Below are positions 1 through 5,068 of a stretch of DNA of 5,068 bases, piece by piece (position 1 is the stretch's first letter; each line of letters opens with the position of its first letter). The DNA is taken from contig USAD01000212.1 in assembly GCA_900552415.1 (NCBI GenBank), positions 1 through 5,068 on the forward strand, in the 5' to 3' direction. The notes beneath the pieces were generated by a model. The model was given only the letters and a program-made list of their open reading frames with translations. It made no database searches and was not told the origin of the DNA. Both the position numbers and the translations under genes were made by a program. This stretch comes from an uncultured Parabacteroides sp. (lineage in GTDB: Bacteria > Bacteroidota > Bacteroidia > Bacteroidales > Tannerellaceae).

Positions 1-1235
1 GGTTGGGCGGCAGGCTGTCCTTGTTTGGGCTGCCCATATCCTGCCGGAGCGGATTCCACCTTTCCCGTTGCCGGCGCAGATGAGACGGTTGTTTCGCCAA
101 TGGGCTCAATTACCGCTTTTTTTTTACTCTCCTCCACCACCGGATGGGTCAACTGGCAAAGCTGGATCAGAGTCAGTTCCAAGAGCAACCGCTTATTACG
201 GCTTGCCCGATAGTTCAAGTCGCAATTATTCGCCAACTCGATCGCCTTGAACAACAGGGCGTCAGAGCAACGTTTGGCCATCGTCTTATAACGCTCCTTG
301 ATTGAGGCGCCCACCTCGAACAACACCAGTGTCGACTCATCACGGCAAACCAGCAGGTCGCGGAAATGGGTCGCCAACCCGGTGATGATGTTCTGTCCAT
401 CGAATCCCTTACTCAGGATCTCGTTCAATAACAACAGGGCCGCCCGTACATTTCCCTCAAGGATATTATCTGTCAAGCGGAAATAATACTCATAATCGAG
501 CACGTTCAGGTTATCGATCACCGCCTGGTAAGTCACCTGCCCATTCGTGAAGCTGACGATCTGGTCGAAGATCGACAAGGCGTCGCGCATTCCGCCATCA
601 GCCTTTTGGGCAATCACGTTCAGGGCTTCCGGCTCGGCCACGACTCCCTCCTGCCCCGCCACGTATGCCAGATGCTCCACGATATCCGCCAGGGCGATCC
701 GGGAGAAATCATATATCTGGCAACGAGAGAGGATGGTTGGCAACACCTTATGCTTCTCGGTAGTCGCCAGGATAAAGATCGCGTGATGGGGCGGCTCCTC
801 CAACGTCTTCAGGAAAGCGTTGAAAGCGGCCGTACTCAACATATGGACCTCATCAATGATAAAGACCTTATACTTTCCGATTGGGGGCGGGACACGCACC
901 TGCTCGATCAGCGAGCGGATGTCGTCGACCGAATTGTTCGACGCCGCATCAAGCTCATGGATGTTATATGAGCGCTGCTCATTGAAAGCCAGGCAAGACT
1001 CGCACTCGTCGCATGCCTCGCCATCCGCCTTTGGATTCAGGCAGTTGATGGTCTTGGCGAAAATACGGGCACAAGTCGTCTTTCCCACGCCTCGAGGGCC
1101 ACAAAACAAATAGGCATGCGCCAGCTTATTGCCCTGGATCGCGTTTTTCAGGGTCGTCGTCAAAGCCTTCTGCCCAACGACACTCCTGAAGGTGGCCGGA
1201 CGATACTTACGAGCTGAGACGATATAATTTTCCAT
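1..1235 (-). CDS. dnaX: DNA polymerase III subunit gamma/tau (3' end beyond window)
   Basis: This is the ATPase of the clamp loader, which opens the sliding clamp and loads it onto primed DNA; the long tau form also links the loader to the polymerase core and the helicase. The frame is open from the ATG to the window edge (411 codons plus 2 nt); the C-terminal part is missing. Visible motifs: Walker A GPRGVGKT at residues 46-53; zinc-binding cysteines C65, C75, C78 and C81; Walker B IIDEVHML at 126-133; sensor 1 around LATTEKHKV at 156-164; the SRC arginine-finger motif at 170-172; sensor 2 GGMRDALS at 214-221. Domains I-II (AAA+) fill roughly residues 1-240, and helical domain III ends near residue 368. 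A Pro/Ala/Gln-rich, apparently disordered linker follows. The ATG is supported by AAGGAGG four bases upstream. Codons 371-373 are AAA AAA AAA, a probable slippage site, described separately. Identity is very secure from the motif set. Confidence 0.97.
   Translation of the reverse strand, partial: MENYIVSARKYRPATFRSVVGQKALTTTLKNAIQGNKLAHAYLFCGPRGVGKTTCARIFAKTINCLNPKADGEACDECESCLAFNEQRSYNIHELDAASNNSVDDIRSLIEQVRVPPPIGKYKVFIIDEVHMLSTAAFNAFLKTLEEPPHHAIFILATTEKHKVLPTILSRCQIYDFSRIALADIVEHLAYVAGQEGVVAEPEALNVIAQKADGGMRDALSIFDQIVSFTNGQVTYQAVIDNLNVLDYEYYFRLTDNILEGNVRAALLLLNEILSKGFDGQNIITGLATHFRDLLVCRDESTLVLFEVGASIKERYKTMAKRCSDALLFKAIELANNCDLNYRASRNKRLLLELTLIQLCQLTHPVVEESKKKAVIEPIGETTVSSAPATGKVESAPAGYGQPKQGQPAAQ
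117..125 (-). promoter_or_regulatory. A9 slippery tract in dnaX, probable gamma-form recoding site
   Basis: Nine consecutive A residues on the coding strand form Lys codons 371-373, right after domain III. With one A gained (or a -1 ribosomal slip), the frame reads AGC GGT AAT TGA, giving a 376-residue product. With one A lost (or a +1 slip), it reads CGG TAA after the lysines, giving 374 residues. Every slip that is not a multiple of three therefore ends at once. In Thermus thermophilus an A9 tract in dnaX gives gamma by transcriptional slippage, and in E. coli A AAA AAG gives gamma by ribosomal -1 frameshifting. A purine-rich GGAGGAG (135-129) lies five bases upstream of the run. I see no strong hairpin just downstream, which slightly favours transcriptional slippage. 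The function is inferred by analogy. Confidence 0.7.
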
Positions 1236-1239
1236 GTTT

Positions 1240-1246
1240 CCTCCTT
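1240..1246 (-). promoter_or_regulatory. Strong Shine-Dalgarno of dnaX
   Basis: The minus strand reads AAGGAGG, then AAAC, then the dnaX ATG, a near-ideal Shine-Dalgarno with 4-base spacing. It supports the start chosen at 1235. Such a perfect site is not typical of Bacteroidota, where most leaders are A-rich and lack one; the mutase gene in this window follows the usual pattern. Confidence 0.75.
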
Positions 1247-1272
1247 ATTGTGTTCTCTACAGTTTCGAAATA

Positions 1273-1304
1273 CAAAAATACAAGAATAACCCTCTTTTCC
1301 CAAA
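1273..1304 (-). promoter_or_regulatory. dnaX promoter, Bacteroidota type
   Basis: On the minus strand a TTTG -33 element (1304-1301) is followed after exactly 20 bases by TATTTTTG (1280-1273), which fits the TAnnTTTG -7 consensus of the primary Bacteroidota sigma factor. Transcription would start near 1267-1270, leaving a leader of about 33 bases that carries the Shine-Dalgarno. Both boxes and the spacing match; the start point itself is an estimate. Confidence 0.75.
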
Positions 1305-1353
1305 ACATGAGGCACCATAAAGCGGAAATCCCCCAAAAACAGGTCCCAGATCC

Positions 1354-1373
1354 GGATATTTCCAAAAATATCC
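1354..1373. promoter_or_regulatory. Perfect inverted repeat upstream of the mutase promoter
   Basis: GGATATTT and AAATATCC form perfect 8-bp arms around the spacer CCAA. The site lies 9 bases upstream of the -33 box of the mutase promoter, roughly -64 to -45 from its likely start, where a dimeric activator usually binds. It is about 50 bases upstream of the dnaX -33 box, so it could in principle affect both divergent genes. No regulator is identified. The arms are AT-rich, so chance is not excluded. Confidence 0.4.
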
Positions 1374-1382
1374 CACAGAATC

Positions 1383-1412
1383 TTTGTTTGCGTCAATTAA
1401 TTCGTATCTTTG
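1383..1412 (+). promoter_or_regulatory. Promoter of the phospho-sugar mutase gene
   Basis: TTTG (1383-1386) is followed after 18 bases by TATCTTTG (1405-1412), an exact match to the Bacteroidota TAnnTTTG -7 box. A second TTTG directly follows the first (1387-1390) but leaves only 14 bases of spacing. The start would fall near 1416-1420, giving a leader of about 55 AT-rich bases. The leader has no Shine-Dalgarno: the bases before the ATG are ATTAAAAAGAC, typical for this phylum. Confidence 0.75.
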
Positions 1413-1420
1413 TTAGCATA

Positions 1421-1432
1421 ATTAAATTTAAT
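1421..1432. repeat. 12-bp perfect AT palindrome at the mutase transcription start
   Basis: ATTAAATTTAAT is its own reverse complement and lies just downstream of the -7 box, around the likely transcription start. A repressor could bind here, but short AT-only palindromes are common in AT-rich leaders, so this is only a note of position. Confidence 0.25.
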
Positions 1433-1473
1433 AACTATTGGATTAACAGCAATAAACACAATATTAAAAAGAC

Positions 1474-3222
1474 ATGGAAAACAACGAATTGCTCGAAATG
1501 GTCAGAAATAAGGCCCAAGGATGGCTTTCTGAAAGTTATGACGCTGAAACACGCGCTCAAGTACAAGCACTGCTCGATAGCGAAGATCCCACAGAATTGA
1601 TCGAATGCTTCTATAAGGATTTGGAATTCGGTACGGGCGGATTGCGCGGTATCATGGGTGTCGGTTCTAACCGCATGAATATCTACACGGTCGGCGCGGC
1701 GACACAAGGCTTGTCGAACTACCTGAAAAAGGAGTTCGCTGATCTGGATCAGATCAAGGTGGTTATTGGCCACGATTGCCGTAACAACAGCCGCAAGTTC
1801 GCTGAGATCTCTGCGGACATCTTCTCCGCCAACGGTATTAAGGTTTACCTGTTCGAGAGCCTGCGCCCGACTCCTGAGATGTCTTACGCAATCCGTAAGT
1901 TGGGATGCCAAAGCGGTATCATCCTGACAGCCTCACACAATCCGAAAGAATATAACGGTTACAAGGCTTATTGGAACGACGGAGCGCAAATGATCGCCCC
2001 ACACGATAAGAACACCATCGCCGAGGTCAATAAGGTACATGGCGCGAAAGATATCAAATTCAATGGTAACAAGGCATTGATCGAGATCATCGGTGAGGAG
2101 ATCGACAGCCAATATATCAACGACCTTAAGAGCATCTCTCTCTCGCCCGAGTCTATCGAGCGTCATAAGGATATGAAGATCGTCTACACGCCGATCCACG
2201 GAACAGGTGTCAAGCTGGTTCCGAGAGCATTGGAAGCATTTGGATTCAAGAATATTATTCACGTTCCGGAGCAGGACGTCGTAAGTGGCGACTTCCCGAC
2301 TGTTATCTCGCCGAACCCCGAAGAGCCCGCCGCTTTGGCTATGGCTGTCGAGAAGGCGAAAGCAACCGACGCCGAGTTGGTTATGGCTTCCGACCCGGAC
2401 GCTGACCGTGTTGGCGCGGCCGTTAAGAACAACGAGGGCGAATGGGTATTGCTGAACGGTAACCAGACAGCCTTGATGTTCGTTTATTACCTGATCACTC
2501 GCTGGAAAGAGCTGGGCAAGGTGAACGGCAAGGAATATGTAGTCAAGACAATCGTAACAACCGAGACTATCAAGACTATCGCCGAGCGTAATGGTGTTGA
2601 GATCTACGACGTTTACACAGGCTTCAAATGGATCGCCAACGTTATGCGCGAGAACGAGGGCAAGAAGAACTACATCGGTGGTGGCGAGGAGAGCTACGGC
2701 TTCCTGTGCGAGGACTTCGTTCGTGATAAAGACGCCGTATCGGCTTGCGTCATGTTGGCTGAGATCGCCGCTTGGGCAAAAGACCAGAACTTGAGTCTCT
2801 TCCAGTTGCTCCAGAAGATTTACGTAGAGTATGGCTTCTCGAAAGAGAAAGGTATTTCTGTCGTTAAGAAAGGCAAGAGCGGCGCCGAGGAGATCGAGGC
2901 AATGATGAAGCATTATCGTGAGAACCCGTTGAAGGAGATCGCCGGCTCAAAGGTAACCTTCTTCTACGACTTCGCTTCCCTGAAAGGTATCGACTACACA
3001 GAGAACGAGACGATCACGCTCGATATGCCGACAACCTCAAACGTTCTTCAGTACTTCACGGAAGATGGTACGAAAGTCTCTATCCGTCCTTCCGGTACGG
3101 AGCCGAAGATCAAGTTCTATTGCGAGGTACACTCCAAAGTGAAGAGCGCCGACGAGCTTCCTGCCGCAGAGGTAGCCGCTCAAGAGAAGATCGAGCAGAT
3201 CAAGGCCTCTTTAGGAATCTGA
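1474..3222 (+). CDS. Phosphoglucomutase/phosphomannomutase (phospho-sugar mutase, PgcA/PGM2 type)
   Basis: This cytoplasmic enzyme of the alpha-D-phosphohexomutase superfamily interconverts hexose 1-phosphates and 6-phosphates through a phosphoserine, feeding glycogen, nucleotide-sugar and surface-polysaccharide synthesis. All four domains are present: FGTGGLRG at residues 52-59; the catalytic loop TASHNPKEYNGYKAYW with Ser154 as the phosphorylated residue; the metal loop DPDADR at 307-312 with Asp307, Asp309 and Asp311; the sugar-specificity loop GGEESYG at 403-409; and the phosphate-binding loop RPSGTEPK at 538-545. The length of 582 residues fits the PgcA/PGM2 branch rather than the shorter (about 450-residue) bacterial GlmM/ManB enzymes. 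The ATG follows an A-rich leader and the Bacteroidota promoter at 1383-1412, and a strong terminator lies about 30 bases after the TGA, so it is probably a single-gene unit. Whether glucose, mannose or another phospho-sugar is preferred cannot be read from the sequence. No defects are seen. Confidence 0.96.
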   Translation: MENNELLEMVRNKAQGWLSESYDAETRAQVQALLDSEDPTELIECFYKDLEFGTGGLRGIMGVGSNRMNIYTVGAATQGLSNYLKKEFADLDQIKVVIGHDCRNNSRKFAEISADIFSANGIKVYLFESLRPTPEMSYAIRKLGCQSGIILTASHNPKEYNGYKAYWNDGAQMIAPHDKNTIAEVNKVHGAKDIKFNGNKALIEIIGEEIDSQYINDLKSISLSPESIERHKDMKIVYTPIHGTGVKLVPRALEAFGFKNIIHVPEQDVVSGDFPTVISPNPEEPAALAMAVEKAKATDAELVMASDPDADRVGAAVKNNEGEWVLLNGNQTALMFVYYLITRWKELGKVNGKEYVVKTIVTTETIKTIAERNGVEIYDVYTGFKWIANVMRENEGKKNYIGGGEESYGFLCEDFVRDKDAVSACVMLAEIAAWAKDQNLSLFQLLQKIYVEYGFSKEKGISVVKKGKSGAEEIEAMMKHYRENPLKEIAGSKVTFFYDFASLKGIDYTENETITLDMPTTSNVLQYFTEDGTKVSIRPSGTEPKIKFYCEVHSKVKSADELPAAEVAAQEKIEQIKASLGI

Positions 3223-3253
3223 TAACAACAGGACTTTAAGTTTATTAATAATA

Positions 3254-3293
3254 GGGGGTTCATCCGTGCACCGGATGAGCCCCTCGTTTTTTT
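3254..3293 (+). terminator. Intrinsic terminator of the mutase gene
   Basis: A 13-bp stem (3254-3266 with 3272-3284, including two G-U pairs) encloses the 5-base loop TGCAC and is followed by CG and seven Ts (3287-3293). It lies about 30 bases after the stop codon and is oriented with the gene. The stem is long and GC-rich, so termination should be efficient. Confidence 0.92.
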
Positions 3294-3344
3294 ACTACCG
3301 TTATCCTTCCTGTTGTCCGTTATAAGAACGGAACAAGTCCGGTT

Positions 3345-3454
3345 CTGTTTCCAGTACCATGCGGAAAGTACTGCAGTTTGATGCTGAAAGTACTCCAGTA
3401 CTTTCCGGGAAGTACTGGAGTACCGACCGTATAGTACTGGCAATAGAATCGGAG
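3345..3454. repeat. Degenerate 22-bp tandem repeat built on AGTACT
   Basis: Five AGTACT hexamers start at 3367, 3389, 3397, 3411 and 3433, and AGTACC variants start at 3353 and 3419. The spacings are 14, 22, 8, 14, 8 and 14 bases, so they fit units of 22 bp beginning at 3345, 3367, 3389, 3411 and 3433. The unit is about AGTACT-SS-AGTACY followed by an 8-base tail with a shared C at its fourth position, usually CGG (ATGCGGAA, ATGCTGAA, TTCCGGGA, GACCGTAT, AATCGGAG). The first and last units are degenerate at one half-site. The array fills most of the gap between the two convergent terminators. The 22-bp period is not a multiple of three, so it is not a coding repeat. The function is unknown. 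Confidence 0.75.
3389..3424. repeat. 36-bp near-perfect palindrome inside the repeat array
   Basis: Bases 3389-3406 pair with 3407-3424 except for the outermost A/C mismatch and one T/G pair near the centre. As RNA it gives a perfect 14-bp stem (3390-3403 with 3410-3423) around the 6-base loop TCCGGG. As DNA it contains four AGTACY half-sites in mirror order. It has no T tract and is not an obvious intrinsic terminator. Confidence 0.7.
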
Positions 3455-3478
3455 TCGACCGGTAATAACATCTGGGAT

Positions 3479-3515
3479 AAAAAAAGCCCCCATCCCTTAT
3501 CTTCGGGATAGGAGC
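3479..3515 (-). terminator. Intrinsic terminator of serS
   Basis: On the minus strand an 11-bp stem (3515-3505 with 3496-3486, including two G-U pairs) with an 8-base loop is followed by seven Ts (3485-3479). It lies about 52 bases after the serS stop codon. The G-U pairs become C/A mismatches on the other strand, so it should work mainly for serS. Confidence 0.88.
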
Positions 3516-3567
3516 CTTTCGCTTGTCTATAATTTCAGATGTCTTCCAAAAAGAAATCAGGACACAA

Positions 3568-4821
3568 TCACTTGATCATGTCGAAGCCCGTATAAGGCAC
3601 CAGCGCTTTCGGGATACGGATACCCTCGGGTGTCTGGTTGTTCTCCAGCAAAGCAGCGACAATACGAGGCAAAGCCAGGGCGCTACCATTCAAGGTATGG
3701 CAAAGCTGGATCTTCTTGTTCTCATCGCGATAACGGCATTTCAAGCGGTTCGCCTGATAGGTATCGAAGTTAGAGACCGAGCTAACCTCCAACCAACGTT
3801 GCTGTGCCTCGGAATAAACCTCGAAGTCGAAACACAACGCCGCCGTGAAGCTCATATCGCCACCGCAAAGACGAAGGATACGATAAGGCAACTCCAGTTT
3901 CTTCAACAGCCCCTCAACGTGATCCAGCATCTCCTGATGCGACTGCTTCGAATGCTCCGGCTTATCGATACGAACCAACTCCACTTTCGAGAACTCATGC
4001 AAACGGTTCAAGCCACGCACGTCCTTACCATACGATCCTGCCTCACGACGGAAACATTGCGTATAAGCGCAGTTCTTGATCGGCAGCTGCTTCTCGTCGA
4101 GGATAACATCACGGTAGATATTCGTTACCGGCACCTCTGCGGTCGGAATCAGGTAAAGATCATCCACCTCACAGTGATACATCTGTCCCTCCTTATCAGG
4201 CAACTGACCGGTTCCATAACCGGAAGCGGCATTCACCACCGTCGGTGGCATAACCTCCTCATAGCCGGATGCACGTGCCTCATCGAGGAAGAAATTGATC
4301 AGGGCCCGTTGCAAACGAGCGCCCTGTCCCTTATAAACCGGGAAGCCCGCACCCGTGATCTTCACGCCCAGGTCAAAATCAATCAGGTCGTATTTCTTCG
4401 CCAACTCCCAATGCGGCAGGGCATTCTTGGGCAACTCCGTCTCCATGCCACCCATCTTCTCAACAACGTTGTCCTCAGCGCCAGCGCCTTCCGGAACGCT
4501 CTCGTAGGGCACGTTCGGTATCGTATACAATAAGGCTTGCGTCTCCTCGGCGGCCTGGTCCATCTCCGCCTGCAAACCCTTACAAATCTCCTTTATCTCC
4601 GAGACACGACGCTTAGCGGCTTCTTTCATCAACAGGCCGATAGACTTGGAGGTCGAGTTCACCTCCGCCAGATTCCTGTCCAACTGGTTCTGGGCATTGC
4701 GCCGTTTGCTGTCCAACTCCAGCACCTTCTCGATCATTTCCTTAGCGTCCTTGAAACGCTTTTTCTCGAGACCGCGGATCACCGCATCCGTATTCTCGGT
4801 AATTTGCTTTATTGTCAACAT
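3568..4821 (-). CDS. serS: Seryl-tRNA synthetase
   Basis: This cytoplasmic class IIa enzyme activates serine with ATP and charges tRNA-Ser; in bacteria it normally also serylates tRNA-Sec where that tRNA exists. The 417-residue protein is near the usual 420-430. Residues 1 to about 100 form the charged, helical tRNA-binding arm (antiparallel coiled coil). The catalytic core follows: motif 1 region KGQGARLQRALINFFLD (164-180) and GTGQLP (203-208); the serine-binding TAE motif at 227-229; motif 2 from FRREAG (257-262) to EFSKVE (276-281) with the ATP-contacting Arg258; motif 3 GSALALPRIVAALLE (379-393) with Arg386. The C-terminus GIRIPKALVPYTGFDMIK is typical of the family. The ATG at 4821 gives the expected MLTIKQI N-terminus. 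The leader is only about 23 bases from the -7 box, too short for a T-box or similar leader. No irregularities are seen. Confidence 0.97.
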   Translation of the reverse strand: MLTIKQITENTDAVIRGLEKKRFKDAKEMIEKVLELDSKRRNAQNQLDRNLAEVNSTSKSIGLLMKEAAKRRVSEIKEICKGLQAEMDQAAEETQALLYTIPNVPYESVPEGAGAEDNVVEKMGGMETELPKNALPHWELAKKYDLIDFDLGVKITGAGFPVYKGQGARLQRALINFFLDEARASGYEEVMPPTVVNAASGYGTGQLPDKEGQMYHCEVDDLYLIPTAEVPVTNIYRDVILDEKQLPIKNCAYTQCFRREAGSYGKDVRGLNRLHEFSKVELVRIDKPEHSKQSHQEMLDHVEGLLKKLELPYRILRLCGGDMSFTAALCFDFEVYSEAQQRWLEVSSVSNFDTYQANRLKCRYRDENKKIQLCHTLNGSALALPRIVAALLENNQTPEGIRIPKALVPYTGFDMIK

Positions 4822-4849
4822 ATTGCTTTATGTTTATTATTCTGGGGCA

Positions 4850-4857
4850 CAAAGGTA
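4850..4857 (-). promoter_or_regulatory. serS promoter -7 box
   Basis: The minus strand reads TACCTTTG, an exact TAnnTTTG -7 match 28 bases before the serS ATG, so the leader would be only about 20-25 bases. No TTTG is found about 20 bases upstream (the minus strand there is GGGCGGG-like), so recognition may need an extra factor or be weaker. Some serS transcript may also come from readthrough of the peptidase gene upstream. Confidence 0.6.
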
Positions 4858-4870
4858 GTAAAATTTTACT
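4857..4870. promoter_or_regulatory. 14-bp perfect palindrome in the serS promoter spacer
   Basis: AGTAAAATTTTACT is a perfect palindrome that touches the serS -7 box and lies between it and the -33 position, where a bound repressor would exclude RNA polymerase. It also spans the TAA stop codon of the upstream peptidase gene (4868-4866). It is AT-rich, so the operator role is only a proposal. Confidence 0.35.
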
Positions 4871-5068
4871 TCACCCGCCCTCCCGTTAGCCATGTTCTTG
4901 TGTAATAAGGCTCACTTAAACTACTCACCATAACCCCACGTGAGGAGCTGGTATGGATAAAACGGCCATTCTTAAGATAAATCCCGACATGATCCGGCGT
5001 TTTCCTACGGCCTCTACCGGTCCTGAAGAAGACCAGGTCTCCTTCCCTCAAAGCGCTTCGGCCCCCCT
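4866..5068 (-). CDS. NlpC/P60-family cysteine peptidase, C-terminal fragment (5' end beyond window)
   Basis: Only the last 67 codons are visible; the frame stays open to the window edge. NlpC/P60 enzymes are usually exported and cut peptide cross-links or stems in peptidoglycan. The fragment shows the second half of the fold: [12 protein letters not shown], then DHVGIYL with the catalytic His (4991-4989), then [12 protein letters not shown] with a second His (4955-4953) exactly 12 residues later, the spacing of the His pair in E. coli Spr/MepS. The end, [21 protein letters not shown], resembles the closing segment of Spr-like proteins. The catalytic Cys, any signal peptide and the true start lie outside the window; the TTG at 5051 is an internal Leu codon, not a start. 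The gene ends 44 bases before serS on the same strand with no clear terminator between, so some co-transcription is possible. The family call is firm; the exact substrate is not known. Confidence 0.88.
   Translation of the reverse strand, partial: GGRSALREGDLVFFRTGRGRRKTPDHVGIYLKNGRFIHTSSSRGVMVSSLSEPYYTRTWLTGGRVK

Noticed and set aside
1160..1396. A 78-codon minus-strand frame across the dnaX start
   Set aside because: It is out of frame with dnaX, spans the dnaX promoter and Shine-Dalgarno, and has no domain signature.
1435..1911. A 158-codon frame antisense to the start of the mutase gene
   Set aside because: It overlaps the mutase coding region and promoter leader with no ribosome site or family signature.
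1933..2913. A 326-codon open frame antisense to the mutase gene
   Set aside because: It lies wholly opposite a gene with complete catalytic motifs, its protein resembles no family I know, and it is explained by the codon bias of the real gene, which avoids codons that read as stops on the other strand.
3325..3346. A hairpin AGAACGGA / TCCGGTTCT with one bulged G
   Set aside because: The pairing is real but short, lacks a T tract, and sits just before the repeat array without an evident role; not strong enough to list as an element.
3180..3443. An 87-codon minus-strand frame running from the AGTACT repeats into the mutase 3' end
   Set aside because: It begins with a TTG inside the repeat array, crosses the mutase terminator in reverse, ends inside the mutase coding sequence, and has no ribosome site; the repeat period of 22 is not a coding period.
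3345..3454. Possible CRISPR array
   Set aside because: The units are contiguous degenerate 22-bp repeats with no unique spacers of about 30 bp and no cas genes nearby.
3523..4533. A 336-codon open frame antisense to serS
   Set aside because: It is opposite an intact seryl-tRNA synthetase and starts inside the serS 3' region; the product is low in recognisable domains and is a codon-bias shadow.
4822..4849. A T-box or other riboswitch ahead of serS
   Set aside because: The leader from the -7 box to the ATG is under 30 bases and has no stem structure or T-box sequence.
5049..5051. TTG at 5051 as the start of a 61-residue protein
   Set aside because: The frame continues upstream to the window edge, the NlpC/P60 fold needs an upstream catalytic Cys, and this codon is the Leu before the REGDLVFF segment.

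Overview
The window looks like chromosomal housekeeping DNA from a Bacteroidota bacterium, probably a Bacteroidales gut commensal of the Parabacteroides/Bacteroides type. The evidence is the promoter style (TAnnTTTG -7 boxes upstream of three genes, two of them with a TTTG -33 element), the A-rich leader without a Shine-Dalgarno at the phospho-sugar mutase gene, and the sequence character of the four proteins. The genus is an inference. No mobile element, CRISPR array, rRNA or tRNA was seen.

Layout. (1) 1-1235, minus strand: the first 411 codons of dnaX, the gamma/tau subunit of the DNA polymerase III clamp loader, running off the left edge. Its reading frame contains nine consecutive A residues (plus-strand T run 117-125) exactly where the conserved clamp-loader core ends, and both alternative frames stop within a few codons. 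This is the hallmark of programmed slippage that makes a short gamma form. (2) 1236-1473: a divergent intergenic region with a convincing dnaX promoter on the minus strand, a convincing promoter for the next gene on the plus strand, and a perfect 8-4-8 inverted repeat between them. (3) 1474-3222, plus strand: a complete 582-residue phosphoglucomutase/phosphomannomutase of the PgcA/PGM2 type, closed by a strong intrinsic terminator. (4) 3294-3478: a convergent intergenic region that holds a degenerate 22-bp tandem repeat built on AGTACT, including a 36-bp near-perfect palindrome. (5) 3479-4821, minus strand: a complete seryl-tRNA synthetase gene (serS) with its own terminator and a -7 promoter box that abuts a 14-bp perfect palindrome. 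(6) 4866-5068, minus strand: the last 67 codons of an NlpC/P60-family peptidase, running off the right edge.

The genes serve replication (dnaX), sugar-phosphate interconversion (mutase), translation (serS) and probably cell-wall turnover (NlpC/P60). They do not form one pathway. serS and the peptidase gene lie 44 bases apart on the same strand and may be partly co-transcribed; the others appear to be separate units. The least ordinary signals are the dnaX A9 tract and the AGTACT repeat array. The rest is standard core-genome content.
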